From Nodosilinea sp. WJT8-NPBG4 (GTDB lineage Bacteria; Cyanobacteriota; Cyanobacteriia; Phormidesmidales; Phormidesmidaceae): 64,000 nt of DNA. Made by a program: the position numbers and the translations under genes. Shown piece after piece: positions 7,769 to 17,946 of this stretch. Numbering within the stretch: the stretch's first letter is position 1; each line of letters starts with the position of its first letter. The notes under the pieces were generated by a model. That model searched no databases. It saw only the letters and a list, made by a program, of their open reading frames with translations, and was not told where the DNA came from. The DNA lies in NCBI GenBank assembly GCA_019359285.1, contig JAHHHQ010000050.1, positions 62,001-126,000 of the forward strand, in the 5' to 3' direction.

Positions 7769-10549
7769 TCAAGCCTGTGGCATCCCAAAACTGGGAACCG
7801 ACTCGGAACGAGTGTTCGTCTGAGAATCGCGGCTATACTCGGCCTGCTGGTGAATTAGCTTGGCGACTAGCCCTGTCCAACCGGTTTGGTGGCTGGCCCC
7901 CAGCCCGGCCCCGTTGTCGCCATGGAAGTATTCATAAAACAGCACGTAGTCGCGCCAGTGGGGGTCTTGCTGTAGGGGAACAGTGCCGCCGTTGACGGGG
8001 CGATCGCCGTCGGCATTGAGCTCAAAAATGGCGATGAGTCGCTGGGATAGCTCGCTGGCGACCTCCCACAGATTCATCCACTGCCCAGAACCAGTGGGGC
8101 ACTCGACTTTGTAGTCATCACCTAGATAGTGGTGAAATTTTTGCAGCGACTCAATAATCAGATAGTTGACCGGAAACCAGACTGGCCCTCGCCAGTTAGA
8201 GTTGCCGCCAAATAGCCCGCTGCTCGACTCCGCTGGTTCGTAGTCAACTCGGTACTCTTGGCCATTGGCGTGGAAGCTGTAGGGGTGGTCAGCGTGGTAT
8301 TTCGATAGGGCACGAATGCCGTAAGGGCTCAAGAATTCTGACTCATCTAGCAGTTTTTCGAGCAGGCGGCGGAGGCGATCGCGCGGTTCGACATGGCCCA
8401 GGGTGGCGTAGCACAGAGCCAGCATGCGCCGCGCTCCGGTGCCCTGGGTTTCCATGCAGGCCACATTTCGCTTCAGGTTGGGGCGATTTTGAATGAACCA
8501 CTCCAGCCGTTCGGCAAAGCTGGGCAGTTTTTCCAAGGTTTTGGGCTCTAGGGTCATGACCGCGCAGAGGGGAATTAGCCCGACCAGCGATCGAATTTTC
8601 ATCTGGATGCGGTGGTCACAGGCCGGCCCCTGACCATCACCGTCGGGCAGGTGCAGCACGTCGTAGAAGAACCCGTCTTCCTCACTCCACAGGCGGGTTT
8701 GGTCATCGCCAATGTGGTTCATGGCATCGGCAATGTAGATGAAGTGCTCGAAGAATTTGGTGGCCATATTTTCGTAAACCGGGTTCTCAAGAGCCAGTTC
8801 CAGCGCCATCTCCAGCATGTTGAGGCAGTACATTGCCATCCAGCTGGTGCCGTCAGACTGCTCTAGGGTGCCGCCGGTGGGCAGCGGGGCGCTGCGGTCA
8901 AACACGCCAATGTTGTCGAGACCGAGAAAGCCGCCCTCAAAAACGTTTTTGCCTTCAGCGTCTTTGCGGTTGACCCACCAGGTGAAGTTGAGCAGCAGCT
9001 TTTGAAAGACGCGTTCTAGAAAGGGCCGATGGTCTACGCTTGGCCCAGTCATCTTTTGGGCAATTTTGTACACCCGCCAAGTGGCCCAGGCGTGAACGGG
9101 CGGGTTCACATCGCCAAAGGCCCACTCGTAGGCAGGCAGCTGGCCGTTGGGGTGCATATACCACTCCCGCGTTAGCAGGTCGAGCTGGTGCTTGGCAAAC
9201 TCGGGGTCAACCATGGCCAGGGGAATGCAGTGAAAGGCCAAATCCCAGGCGGCAAACCAGGGGTATTCCCACTTGTCGGGCATGGAGATGATGTCGGCGG
9301 TGTCGAGGTGTCGCCAGTGCCGGTTGCGGTTGCGGCTCTCCGGTAACTCAGGCATGGTCGAGTCTCCGTGCAGCCATTGTTCGACCGAGTAGGTGTAGAC
9401 CTGCTTGCTCCAGAGCAAACCTGCGATCGCCTGCCGCTGAATTTTCCGCTGACCCTCACTCAGTTCAAAGGGGGTGAGGGCCGTGTAGAAATCATCTGCC
9501 TCCTGCCGCCGAGCTTGGAGAATTGTCGCAAAGTCGTCACCGAAGGGGTGTTCCTGGGTGGGCTGATTTGTCAGCCGAAGGCGCACTGTCTGCCGTTTCC
9601 CTGGCCCCAGGGAAAGTTGATAGTGGGGCGAGACTTTTGTGCCCACCTGAGCGGAATTCACTGTATCTTTCTGCCCATGAATCACTGCATTGTGAATGCC
9701 GTCTTTGACGTAGGGCGAGGAATTTTCGCCCCCAAACACGGCTGCGTAATTGGTCTCGTTTTCCGTGAAATACAGGGGCGGGGTTTCAGCCTTAGTCGAG
9801 CTTCCCTCGCAGTGGAGCCAGTAGTTTCCCAAGGTGGGATGGGTGGCCTCTATCACAACATCTGTAGGGGCAAACGGCCGTTTGTCCCTGCGTAACCCTG
9901 GCTTCTCTATGTCATCACCCCAAGCCCAGGTGTTGCGAAACCACAGCGTCGGCAGCAGGTGGATTGTGGCTGGCTCAGGGCCGCGATTGATCACTTCAAT
10001 GACAATCACAACGTCTTCGGGACTGGCCTTGGCGTACTCCACAAACACATCAAAGTAGCGGTTCTCGTCGAACACGCCGGTATCCAGCAGCTCGTACTCG
10101 GGCTGGTCGTACCCGCGCCGCTGGTTTTCGGTCACTAGGTCGGCGTAGGGGTATTCGGCCTGCGGGTATTTGTAGAGAAACTTTAGATAGCTGTGGGTGG
10201 GGGTGCTGTCAATGTAAAAGTAGTATTCCTTGACGTCTTCGCCATGGTTGCCCTGGCCGCCGGTCAACCCAAACAGGCGCTCCTTGAGCACGGGATCGTT
10301 CCCATTCCACAGAGCCAGGGCAAAGCAGAGCAACTGCTGGTCGTCGCAGATGCCGCCTAGGCCATCCTCGCCCCAGCGGTAGGCCCGCGAGTGCGACTGC
10401 TGGTGAGAGAAATAATCCCACGCTGCACCCGTAGCGCTGTAGTCTTCGCGCACGGTGCCCCACTGGCGATCGCTCAGGTATGGCCCCCATTTCTGCCACG
10501 GCGTTTGCGATTGGTGGGCCGCTTTGAGTCGCTGGTGCTCTGGGTTCAT
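7769..10549 (-). CDS. GH63-family glycoside hydrolase (MGH1-type glucosidase-like)
   Basis: 926 residues, cytoplasmic by sequence (no signal peptide). The opening ([32 protein letters not shown]) and the central region ([40 protein letters not shown]) match the bacterial GH63 type. There, acidic residues in an (alpha/alpha)6 barrel hydrolyse alpha-glucosidic bonds in compounds such as glucosylglycerate or oligosaccharides. Length fits the bacterial family (about 870-930). It starts 25 bp after the xseB stop on the same strand and may be cotranscribed with xseA-xseB. The substrate cannot be read from sequence; a compatible-solute or glycogen-derived glucoside is plausible. Confidence 0.85.
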   Translation of the reverse strand: MNPEHQRLKAAHQSQTPWQKWGPYLSDRQWGTVREDYSATGAAWDYFSHQQSHSRAYRWGEDGLGGICDDQQLLCFALALWNGNDPVLKERLFGLTGGQGNHGEDVKEYYFYIDSTPTHSYLKFLYKYPQAEYPYADLVTENQRRGYDQPEYELLDTGVFDENRYFDVFVEYAKASPEDVVIVIEVINRGPEPATIHLLPTLWFRNTWAWGDDIEKPGLRRDKRPFAPTDVVIEATHPTLGNYWLHCEGSSTKAETPPLYFTENETNYAAVFGGENSSPYVKDGIHNAVIHGQKDTVNSAQVGTKVSPHYQLSLGPGKRQTVRLRLTNQPTQEHPFGDDFATILQARRQEADDFYTALTPFELSEGQRKIQRQAIAGLLWSKQVYTYSVEQWLHGDSTMPELPESRNRNRHWRHLDTADIISMPDKWEYPWFAAWDLAFHCIPLAMVDPEFAKHQLDLLTREWYMHPNGQLPAYEWAFGDVNPPVHAWATWRVYKIAQKMTGPSVDHRPFLERVFQKLLLNFTWWVNRKDAEGKNVFEGGFLGLDNIGVFDRSAPLPTGGTLEQSDGTSWMAMYCLNMLEMALELALENPVYENMATKFFEHFIYIADAMNHIGDDQTRLWSEEDGFFYDVLHLPDGDGQGPACDHRIQMKIRSLVGLIPLCAVMTLEPKTLEKLPSFAERLEWFIQNRPNLKRNVACMETQGTGARRMLALCYATLGHVEPRDRLRRLLEKLLDESEFLSPYGIRALSKYHADHPYSFHANGQEYRVDYEPAESSSGLFGGNSNWRGPVWFPVNYLIIESLQKFHHYLGDDYKVECPTGSGQWMNLWEVASELSQRLIAIFELNADGDRPVNGGTVPLQQDPHWRDYVLFYEYFHGDNGAGLGASHQTGWTGLVAKLIHQQAEYSRDSQTNTRSESVPSFGMPQA

Positions 10550-10574
10550 GGGGCGAGAGTAGTTGAGGTTAGGT

Positions 10575-10787
10575 TCAGTGGTCAGCTAGGGTTTCAATCA
10601 GCAAGTCTACCTGCTGCTGTTTCTCACTCAGGTAGGTTTCGCACTGCTGGAGCGCTTGGACGGCCTGCTCAAACTGGCTCAGCACGGCGGCTAGGGGCAG
10701 GCTGCCCGATTCGAGGTCGGCAATGATGCCTTCGACTGTGGCAACGGTGGTTTCGTAGTTCCAGGTGTCGGCAGCTTTCTTGGGCAT
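10575..10787 (-). CDS. xseB: exodeoxyribonuclease VII small subunit
   Basis: A 70-residue helical protein, the normal size for XseB. It binds the large subunit in several copies to form the enzyme that degrades single-stranded DNA to oligonucleotides. The conserved features are visible: [20 protein letters not shown], then [20 protein letters not shown]. It lies 65 bp downstream of xseA on the same strand, the standard arrangement. The gap is a purine-rich low-complexity repeat (GGGTGAAGGGGTAGATGGGG type) found elsewhere in this window. Confidence 0.92.
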   Translation of the reverse strand: MPKKAADTWNYETTVATVEGIIADLESGSLPLAAVLSQFEQAVQALQQCETYLSEKQQQVDLLIETLADH

Positions 10788-10852
10788 GGGGGTGCAGGGG
10801 TGGATGGGTAGGGGGTGAAGGGGTAGATGGGGAAGATGGGGGAATTGGAGAG

Positions 10853-12094
10853 TTATTGAGCTGGGGGGTGTACTTGGGTGACTTGGACGGTGAGGTGGCC
10901 CTGGGCGAGCTGTACCTGGAGGGTTTCGCCGAGGGTAACGCCGCTGGCTTGGGTGACGAGTTGGTTGGCTTCGTCGCGGACTAGGGCATAGCCTCGCTTA
11001 ACTACAGTGTCGGGGTCAAGGGTCATCAAGTGACTGCGCAGGGCGGTGGTGCGATCGCTAGCCTGTCGCATTTCTACCTGTATTCCCTGTACCAGCCGAC
11101 GCTTGAGCTGCTTGAGGTGAACGAGCTGCTGCTGCACGCGCTGGTCGAGGCGGGTCCGCAATAATCGTTGGCCCAGACGGTGCACATCGCTTTGAGCATT
11201 GAGCAGGTGCTCAGCGGTAAGGGTTTTGAGCAGTGCCACCCGCTGGTGGTGAGCATCGATCAGGTCAGCTAGGGCGGGGACGGCGGCGATCGCCGCCGCT
11301 GTCGGCGTATGAGCACATAGATCCGCCGCTAGATCGGCCAACGATTCGTCGCGCTGGTGGCCGATGCCCGTCACGACTGGGATAGGGCAGTTGGCGATCG
11401 CCCTCACCACACGCTCGTCGTCGAAGCATTCCAGGTCTTCGCTGGCCCCGCCGCCGCGAGCCAGGATCAGCACCTCGGCGCGACCATCGCTGGCCACCCG
11501 AGCGATCGCGGCCTCAATTGAGGCGGGGGCGGTGTCACCCTGCACCGTGGCGGGCGAGAAGAGCAAGTGCAGGCCGGGATGGTGGTGGCGCAGCGATCGC
11601 TGAATGTCACCCCAAGCTGCCGCCTGGGGCGACGACACCACCGCAATGGTTTGGGGCAGGGCGGGCAGCGGGCGCTTAAACTCGGGGTCAAACAGACCCT
11701 CGGCGGCGAGACGCTGACGCAACTGGCGATAGCGCAGGGCCTTGAGGCCGTCGCCGTTGGGCAGCACCTGCCACACCGTCAGCTGATAGCTGCTGCGTTG
11801 GGGGTAGACTTTCACCGTGCCCAAGGCGATCACCTGTTCGCCAACGGCAGGCAGAGTTGTGAGCCGCGCCTGCTGGCTGCGCCAGGCCACAGCATTGATG
11901 GCAGCTCCAGTGTCGGGGTCGGTGAGGGTAAAAAACAACCCCTTGGCGTGAGGGTTGGCGCTAGACACTTCGCCGATCACCCAGACCTGGCGCAGGGTAG
12001 GATCGTCCTCTAAAACGGCCTTGATGTAGTCGACTAAACCGCCGACGCTCAGAGCCGCCGGGGCCATAGCCACATTAAACTCAGAGTTAGTCAT
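10853..12094 (-). CDS. xseA: exodeoxyribonuclease VII large subunit
   Basis: 413 residues. The N-terminal OB fold (about 12-110: LSVGGLVDYIKAVLEDDPTL, VWVIGEVSSANPHAKG) binds single-stranded DNA. The catalytic domain follows, with conserved blocks IAVVSSPQAAAWGDI, LARGGGASEDLECFDDE and PVVTGIGHQRDESLAD. The C-terminal third is coiled-coil and binds XseB. It acts in processive degradation of single-stranded DNA during mismatch repair and recombination. It heads the run xseA-xseB-GH63 on the minus strand. Length is typical and all blocks are intact. Confidence 0.95.
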   Translation of the reverse strand: MTNSEFNVAMAPAALSVGGLVDYIKAVLEDDPTLRQVWVIGEVSSANPHAKGLFFTLTDPDTGAAINAVAWRSQQARLTTLPAVGEQVIALGTVKVYPQRSSYQLTVWQVLPNGDGLKALRYRQLRQRLAAEGLFDPEFKRPLPALPQTIAVVSSPQAAAWGDIQRSLRHHHPGLHLLFSPATVQGDTAPASIEAAIARVASDGRAEVLILARGGGASEDLECFDDERVVRAIANCPIPVVTGIGHQRDESLADLAADLCAHTPTAAAIAAVPALADLIDAHHQRVALLKTLTAEHLLNAQSDVHRLGQRLLRTRLDQRVQQQLVHLKQLKRRLVQGIQVEMRQASDRTTALRSHLMTLDPDTVVKRGYALVRDEANQLVTQASGVTLGETLQVQLAQGHLTVQVTQVHPPAQ

Positions 12095-12280
12095 GGAATC
12101 TCATGCTTAGCCAAACTCCAGTGTGAGCCAGATGGCTGTGAACATCAACCGGCCAATTGTGCTGGGCGAGTCCGGCTGGTTAACTCGGCCTGTGCTGCGA
12201 ACTGCTTGGCTGGCGGCTAGTACTTAAACAAGCTAATTGTGACAGGCTCGAATATCTAGGGTTCAGGGTCTATGGTGTAC

Positions 12281-12308
12281 GGTTTAGGGCCGGTCGTGAC
12301 CCTAAACC
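12281..12308 (-). terminator. hairpin between the cyclase gene and xseA
   Basis: Arms 12281-12289 (GGTTTAGGG) and 12300-12308 are perfectly complementary around a 10-nt loop, within a longer repeat-like stretch (12258-12331) of GGTTCAGGG / CCTTGAACC words. It follows the minus-strand cyclase stop at 12361, so it is a plausible terminator for that gene. Its wording resembles the hairpin after prk (28414-28457). Confidence 0.45.
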
Positions 12309-12360
12309 TTGAACCTTTGGACCTTACACCCAAATAATCTGTCACCTTTGGCTTGGCAGC

Positions 12361-14208
12361 CTACTCGGCAAAGCTGTCGCCCACCACATACCGATTGCGG
12401 CCTTGGGCCTTGGCTTCATAGAGAGCTAGGTCAGCGCGATGGATTAGCTCTCTAGGAGAGTGCTCTTTAACAGTGGGGCAGTGGCACACGAGGCCAAAGC
12501 TCAGGGTTAGGTTTGAGCTCACCTCTGAGTACTCGTGGGGCAGCGGGCACTGGGCGATCGCTGCCTGAACTTGTTCAACGATCTCAATGCTGCCATCGAG
12601 GGTGGTATCGGGCAGCAGCAGCACAAATTCTTCGCCGCCGTAGCGGGCGACCAGATCCCCTGGCCGCTTAACCACGGTGCTCAGCATCTGGGCCACTTTG
12701 CGCAGGCAGTCGTCGCCCGCCAAGTGACCGTAGTTGTCGTTGTAGGGCTTGAAGTAGTCAATGTCACAGAGAATCAGCGACAAATATTTTTGCTGGCGGC
12801 GGGCCCGCTGCCACTCCAGATCGAGGGCCTGATCAAAACTGCGGCGGTTGGCAATTTCGGTGAGCCCATCGACGGTGGCCAGCCGGTTGAGTTCGGCATT
12901 GACCAGCTTGAGTTTTTGGTTGAGGTCGGCCTGGGTAACTTCGGCCCGCTTGCGCTCGGTAATATCGCGCACAATCACCAGCACCTCGTCCTGGCTGATG
13001 GGCACCACCCGCGACTCTTCGTGGCGCAGTTCGCCGTCGATCTCAATGGTGTGTTCGTAGCGCTGCTGGGTGCTCGTAGCCATGGCCTGCCGCACGTATT
13101 GCATACGCTGGTCGGCTAGTTCCTTGGGAAGAGTGGTGTAGAGGGACTGGTAGCGCTCGATGGTGAGCGAACTGTAGAGACTAATTTCACCCCCCGAAAT
13201 CAGGTTGAGAATATTCCCGTCTTCGTCGATGCGCAGCATCAGATCGGGAATGGCGTCGAGAATGGCCTGCTGGGTGGCCTGATGGTCTTTGAGAGCAAAT
13301 TCGGCCCGTTTGCGATCGCTGATATCCAGCGTAGTGCCGTCAATGCGAAGGGGGTTGCCGGCAGTATCGCGCACTAGGCGGGCCTGCCCACGCACCCAGC
13401 GCATGGCGCCATCGGCCCGAAAGATCCGGTACTCCCGGTCGATTTTGCTTTGGTAGCTCAGGGCCTCAATGTCGGCCAACAGCAGTGGGTAATCGTCGGG
13501 ATGAATGCAGCTGAACCAAAGGTCGGGATCGGCTAAAAAAGCCTCTGGGGGATGGCCGTAGAGCTCGGTAGAGGCGGCATTAGCATAGATGGTTTCCAGG
13601 GTTAAGGGGTCAACCGACCACACCACGCACTCTAGCGAGTTGAGAATGCTGTCGATGCGCTGCTGCTGCAATCGCAGCTCGGCCTGGGTGATCTCTAACT
13701 TTTCAGAGCTGCTAATCACCCACTGCTCTAGCTGCCGAGACAGAGCATCGCGCTCGATTTCAAACTGCTTGCGATCGCTAATATCCCGCCAAATCGACAG
13801 GTGATGATTGGGCTGAATGTGAGCTGTCGCCGCAAACTCCACCGTTTTGATGGTGCCGTTGTCGAGCCGCAGCTGCTGTTCCCCCCGCGTCTGCCCCGCC
13901 GTCAAAAAATCCTGCCAAACCGTCTCAAACTCTGTGTCCAACAGCAAAAAATCGGCCAATCGGCGCCCAACTAAGTCTGCCTCAGGCAGCTCTAGCAGTG
14001 CACAGGCCGCTGGGTTGGCCGCCAGATAATACCCGGCGTCATCGGCGATCAGCATGGCGTCAAGGGAGGCCTCAAAGATGCTCCAGGGCAGGGCTGAGTT
14101 CAGCTGCGAGCTAGCCCCTGCTGCGTTCGCGCTAGCAATATCCCCGCCAAGATCTGACGGGGATGCTTCCAACTTAGCGGGGGGCTCGGACTCTGCGGGC
14201 AAAGGCAT
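12361..14208 (-). CDS. PAS-PAS-PAS-GGDEF diguanylate cyclase
   Basis: 615 residues, soluble. Three PAS-type sensor modules at about 42-150, 185-303 and 310-420, each ending in the DISDRK / DITERKRAE linker, precede a GGDEF domain (about 440-608). The active-site motif is GGEEF (524-528) in ARYGGEEFVLLLPDTTLDG. The substrate block CDIDYFKPYNDNYGHLAGDD is intact. An RxxD inhibitory site (RPGD, 515-518) lies exactly five residues before GGEEF. It should therefore make cyclic di-GMP from GTP and be product-inhibited. No haem or flavin signature is evident in the PAS modules. There is no EAL domain. It is divergent from the CPBP gene. Confidence 0.92.
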   Translation of the reverse strand: MPLPAESEPPAKLEASPSDLGGDIASANAAGASSQLNSALPWSIFEASLDAMLIADDAGYYLAANPAACALLELPEADLVGRRLADFLLLDTEFETVWQDFLTAGQTRGEQQLRLDNGTIKTVEFAATAHIQPNHHLSIWRDISDRKQFEIERDALSRQLEQWVISSSEKLEITQAELRLQQQRIDSILNSLECVVWSVDPLTLETIYANAASTELYGHPPEAFLADPDLWFSCIHPDDYPLLLADIEALSYQSKIDREYRIFRADGAMRWVRGQARLVRDTAGNPLRIDGTTLDISDRKRAEFALKDHQATQQAILDAIPDLMLRIDEDGNILNLISGGEISLYSSLTIERYQSLYTTLPKELADQRMQYVRQAMATSTQQRYEHTIEIDGELRHEESRVVPISQDEVLVIVRDITERKRAEVTQADLNQKLKLVNAELNRLATVDGLTEIANRRSFDQALDLEWQRARRQQKYLSLILCDIDYFKPYNDNYGHLAGDDCLRKVAQMLSTVVKRPGDLVARYGGEEFVLLLPDTTLDGSIEIVEQVQAAIAQCPLPHEYSEVSSNLTLSFGLVCHCPTVKEHSPRELIHRADLALYEAKAQGRNRYVVGDSFAE

Positions 14209-14530
14209 GACGTGGCTAGTAACTTCATCTTAAGAATTTCTGACCTTGCCAGAGTGAGCCGGCAACACCCGTCGAACCAGCGTCAAATTAAAAGAACGTC
14301 TTTGTTAGCATGCCCCAATCTTTGAAGATGCTTGAATTTAGTTACGCTCAAATCTCTGATTAAGTAGCTAGTTCTCCTAACTTTTCTCCACGCAGTCTAA
14401 ACCGGGGGAGGCTGATTTAGGGGCAGCAGCAGATGGCAGCCTTCATCACACCACCCCCTAACCAATCTGTTTACTATAGAAGTAGGCGCTCTAGGGGACC
14501 GCAACCCTAGGTTGCGCTGAGGCTTTTCCT
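14209..14530. other. divergent intergenic region (cyclase / CPBP protease)
   Basis: 322 bp between divergent genes; presumably two promoters. No gene or strong hairpin seen. If the CPBP gene starts further in than 14531 the region is slightly longer. Confidence 0.5.
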
Positions 14531-15157
14531 TTGCTCAGGTTGCCAACCTGTCTAGGGAGGCTGCGATCGTTTGCTACCACTACTGCATTGGTACCGTTGC
14601 AACACCTTCGCCTTAGCGCTTATATTGCCCTGCGGCTCACCCTACATCGGTTGCGGCAGGCAGCGACTACCTGGCCCCCGGCCCAGGACTGGGTGCTAGC
14701 GGCTGGGCTAACGGTGGCGCTGGGGCTAGTAACGATTCCCCTGGGGTTGAGCAGCCATTTTTTGGCCCCCACCCTAGCCGACATTACCTGGGGCGATGGG
14801 CTGCGGCTGGCGGCGCGCGTGCTGTTGGTACCCGCCCTGCTCGAAGAGGGGTTTTGGCGGGTGCTGCTGCTGCCCCACCCGACGGAGATCATGAGCGATC
14901 GCCGGCGCTGGCGGCTGGGGCTGCCCATGCTGGGTCTGTTTGTCGTCATGCATCCCCTCAATGCTATGACCCTCTACCCCGTAGCCTTTGCCACCTTTAG
15001 CAACCCGGTTTTTTTGTTGTCGGCCGCTCTGCTAGGCCTGATCTGCACCATCGCCTACTGGAAGTCGGGCTCTTGGTGGGTGGTTGCGGCCATGCACTGG
15101 CTGGTGGTGATGGTGTGGCTGGTATTTTTGGGCGGCTACAGCGCCCTGAGCCTCTAG
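14531..15157 (+). CDS. CPBP-family intramembrane glutamic endopeptidase
   Basis: A 208-residue integral membrane protein with several hydrophobic segments (about 55-75, 95-112, 134-150, 158-175, 183-203). The CPBP/Abi motifs are present: EEGFWR (EExxxR) around residue 110, a His in VVMHPLNAM, and a second His in AAMHWLVVMVW. These match the CAAX-processing and bacteriocin-processing protease superfamily. The substrate is unknown. The start is uncertain: the frame opens with TTG at 14531, and other TTG codons lie at 14540 and further on, with no ATG and no clear ribosome-binding site. Confidence 0.78.
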   Translation: MLRLPTCLGRLRSFATTTALVPLQHLRLSAYIALRLTLHRLRQAATTWPPAQDWVLAAGLTVALGLVTIPLGLSSHFLAPTLADITWGDGLRLAARVLLVPALLEEGFWRVLLLPHPTEIMSDRRRWRLGLPMLGLFVVMHPLNAMTLYPVAFATFSNPVFLLSAALLGLICTIAYWKSGSWWVVAAMHWLVVMVWLVFLGGYSALSL

Positions 15158-15299
15158 GGCAGCATTGTTTCTCAACTTTTATGACGACCGGGGCAGGGCG
15201 AAGCGGTTTTGCTGACCGGGAGTGAACCCTTAGGTCTGGGGAACGCTAAGCGGCATCTATCCCCTCGCTGTCAGCCCCAACCTGTGATGAGTAACGCCC

Positions 15300-17189
15300 A
15301 TGAATGACTTCTTCAAAGGCTTTGAACAACTCCTCGAACTGGCTAAAACGCTAGAAGAAAAAGCCGAAAGCGGCGAACTCAAAACCAACGTGCAGATCAA
15401 CGCTCGGAGCATGGGCAGCATTCCCCGCCAGGGCAACATTCCCAACATCGGCGTCAGCCGCATGAACCGCACCCCTGGCGATAGCGCCCCCCTCAACGAC
15501 CCCGCCGTCGAAGAAGTCATCATCACCCCACCCCCCGCCAGCGGCGACTCCCCATCCTCCTCACCTTCCCCATCCTCCCCACCCCCCTCGTCTTCCCATC
15601 ACCCCACCATGGGCGATGTCGGTGGACTCTCCGCCACCCTGCAAGAGCTGCGCGAACTGGTAGAAATCCCCCTCAAACGGCCCGACGTGCTGGCTAAGCT
15701 GGGTCTAGAGCCTACGCGCGGTGTGCTGCTGGTTGGCCCTCCCGGCACGGGCAAAACCCTCACCGCTCGCTCCCTGGCCGAAGATTTGGGGGTCAACTAC
15801 ATTGCCATCGTCGGCCCTGAGGTGATGGGCAAATACTACGGCGAGGCTGAGCAGCGCCTACGGGCCATTTTTGAGAAGGCCAAAAAAGCGGCCCCCTGCC
15901 TGGTATTTATCGACGAAATCGACAGCCTGGCCCCCGATCGCAGCAAGGTCGAAGGCGAGGTTGAAAAGCGCCTGGTCGCCACCCTGCTGGGCCTGATGGA
16001 TGGCTTTGCCCAAACCAAAGGCGTCATCGTGCTGGCCGCCACCAACCGACCCGACCACATTGACCCGGCCCTCCGCCGTCCGGGCCGCTTCGATCGCGAG
16101 GTGCAGTTCCGCGTGCCCGATCGCCAGGGGCGGTGCGAGATTCTGCACATCCAAACCCGCGATATGCCGCTAGATGGTGTGGATTTGGATGCGATCGCTG
16201 ATCTAGCAGTCGGCATGGTTGGAGCCGACCTCAAGGCCCTCTGCCAAAAAGCCGCCTACTTTGCCCTGCGCCGCCAGGTGCCAGATCTAGCTGGCCCCGT
16301 ACCCGACACCATGACCCTGGTGCACACCGACTTTCTCCAAGCGATCAAAGAAATCAAGCCCTCAGTGCTGCGATCGGTGGAGGTGGAGTCGCCTGCGATC
16401 GCTTGGGAGGACATTGGCGGCTTAGAGTCCATCAAGCAGATCCTGCAAGAATCGGTGGAAGGGGCGCTGCTCTACCCCGAGCTCTATGCCCAAACGGGGG
16501 CCAAAGCGCCCCGGGGACTGCTGCTTTGGGGGCCGCCGGGCACCGGTAAAACCCTGCTGGCCAAGGCTGTCGCTGCCCAGGCCCGGGCCAACTTTATCGC
16601 CGTCAACGGCCCCGAACTGCTGAGCCGCTGGGTTGGTGCCGCCGAACAGGCGGTGCGAGAGCTGTTTGCCAAGGCCCGCCAAGCCGCCCCCTGCGTAGTG
16701 TTCATTGATGAAATTGATACCCTGGTGCCTGCTCGGGGCCAGTACCAGGGAGATTCTGGGGTGAGCGATCGCGTCGTCGGTCAGCTGCTGACTGAGCTAG
16801 ATGGTCTCCAGGGCTGCACCAACGTACTGCTGATTGGGGCGACCAACCGCCCCAGTGCCCTCGACCCCGCTATTCTGCGCGCTGGGCGCATCGACCTCCA
16901 GCTCGAGATCAGCTTGCCCGATGCGGCGGGGCGGCTGGCGATTTTGCAGGTGCACAACAGCGATCGCCCTCTGGTCGCCGTTGACCTCAACAACTGGTCT
17001 ACCCGCACCGACGGCTGGAACGGTGCCGACCTGGCCCTGCTCAGCAACCAGGCGGCCCTCGAAGCCGTTCGTGAATATCGCGCCCAAGGCCTGGCCGACC
17101 CCAGCCAAATTCGCATTGCGGCCCACCACTGGGAGCAAGCTCACCAGGCGATTCTCAGCCAGCGCAGCTCGGTGGCCAACCGGGGATAA
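15300..17189 (+). CDS. tandem AAA+ ATPase (CDC48/VAT-like)
   Basis: 629 residues with two AAA+ modules. Module 1 (about 103-340) has Walker A GPPGTGKT and Walker B CLVFIDEID. Module 2 (about 365-610) has GPPGTGKT and CVVFIDEID. Both have the second region of homology (AATNRPDHIDPALRRPGRFD; GATNRPSALDPAILRAGRID). It should be a hexameric ATP-driven unfoldase or remodelling motor. The N-terminus is not the CDC48 N-domain: residues 1-30 are helical, and residues ~78-102 are a Ser/Pro linker encoded by the window's pyrimidine-rich low-complexity repeat. No protease or partner gene is adjacent. A bidirectional hairpin follows at once. Confidence 0.9.
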   Translation: MNDFFKGFEQLLELAKTLEEKAESGELKTNVQINARSMGSIPRQGNIPNIGVSRMNRTPGDSAPLNDPAVEEVIITPPPASGDSPSSSPSPSSPPPSSSHHPTMGDVGGLSATLQELRELVEIPLKRPDVLAKLGLEPTRGVLLVGPPGTGKTLTARSLAEDLGVNYIAIVGPEVMGKYYGEAEQRLRAIFEKAKKAAPCLVFIDEIDSLAPDRSKVEGEVEKRLVATLLGLMDGFAQTKGVIVLAATNRPDHIDPALRRPGRFDREVQFRVPDRQGRCEILHIQTRDMPLDGVDLDAIADLAVGMVGADLKALCQKAAYFALRRQVPDLAGPVPDTMTLVHTDFLQAIKEIKPSVLRSVEVESPAIAWEDIGGLESIKQILQESVEGALLYPELYAQTGAKAPRGLLLWGPPGTGKTLLAKAVAAQARANFIAVNGPELLSRWVGAAEQAVRELFAKARQAAPCVVFIDEIDTLVPARGQYQGDSGVSDRVVGQLLTELDGLQGCTNVLLIGATNRPSALDPAILRAGRIDLQLEISLPDAAGRLAILQVHNSDRPLVAVDLNNWSTRTDGWNGADLALLSNQAALEAVREYRAQGLADPSQIRIAAHHWEQAHQAILSQRSSVANRG

Positions 17190-17201
17190 CCCTGTCGAAG
17201 C

Positions 17202-17261
17202 AAAAACCGGGTTTCTATTGAGTTTATTAGCCCATTCTTGAGCTATAGAAACCCGGTTTTT
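17202..17261. terminator. bidirectional terminator between convergent genes
   Basis: Perfect 16-bp inverted repeat: AAAAACCGGGTTTCTA at 17202-17217 and its complement at 17246-17261, with a 28-nt loop. Each strand reads into a T-run, so it can terminate both the AAA+ gene (stop 17189) and the minus-strand gene ending at 17273. Confidence 0.8.
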
Positions 17262-17272
17262 CAAGTCTATTT

Positions 17273-17839
17273 CTACGCCGCTTCGCTAAAGATGACTTCA
17301 GAATTGCGCAACCGTTTGTAGGTGCAATAGCGGTTATGTAGATCTCGATTTGAGAAAAAGAAGGGAGAAACCGCCTCCCATAAAAACACCCAGCCGTCTA
17401 TAAATAACCCTTTGGTGAGCACAGAGGTGAGTATGTTGATGTCCAGCGGTTCTACCAGTTGGGCCACCAAAAGTGTCCCTAAACCCGCGACCACGTAACG
17501 GGCTGTGCGGGTGTTGATCAGCCTAATCTCTTTTTTGAGTAGGTAGAGTTTGAAGTCGACACTGTTTCTCAACTCGGTGACCTCTTGCTCCATGGCTTCG
17601 TCACGGGTGCCGGGGGGCAGGGTAAAGCACACCTCAATAGAGTACTTTTGAGGAATTTCGTCAGCGCTACTTTCTAAATAAAACTGCAAGTCTGGATCAA
17701 GTTCTCGCCGCTTAAAAGGAGCAGGATCCCACTCGCTAAAAATGTCGGTGTAGTGGTCAAGGGCGGCTTCAATCATGTAGGCATTATTTGCTTCATCGAT
17801 CGCATAGATTTCATTAAACAGCTCTTCTTTTAGCGCCAT
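17273..17839 (-). CDS. hypothetical small membrane-associated protein
   Basis: About 188 residues, no family recognised. The first ~110 residues are acidic and helical (KEELFNEIYAIDEANNAYMI). A hydrophobic segment follows (YVVAGLGTLLVAQLVEPLDI), then a second weaker one, with a basic tail (NRYCTYKRLRN). The frame is open back into the MATE gene. The ATG at 17839 (GAGG 5 nt upstream) is preferred; the ATG at 17869 (CAGGATA-ATG) is the alternative, adding 10 residues. It lies just downstream of the MATE transporter on the same strand and could be cotranscribed. Confidence 0.55.
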   Translation of the reverse strand: MALKEELFNEIYAIDEANNAYMIEAALDHYTDIFSEWDPAPFKRRELDPDLQFYLESSADEIPQKYSIEVCFTLPPGTRDEAMEQEVTELRNSVDFKLYLLKKEIRLINTRTARYVVAGLGTLLVAQLVEPLDINILTSVLTKGLFIDGWVFLWEAVSPFFFSNRDLHNRYCTYKRLRNSEVIFSEAA

Positions 17840-17946
17840 AGAAGCCTCAGCCGAAGCAATCAGCCCCATTATCCTGAGCGGGATTTGGCTGTGGCTATCA
17901 GTTGTAGCTAAACGTTGTAAGAAAAGAGTAGGAACACAAACAGCGG

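Noticed and set aside
12535-13119. 194-codon open frame antisense to the GGDEF domain
   Set aside because: Shadow of a highly conserved catalytic domain.
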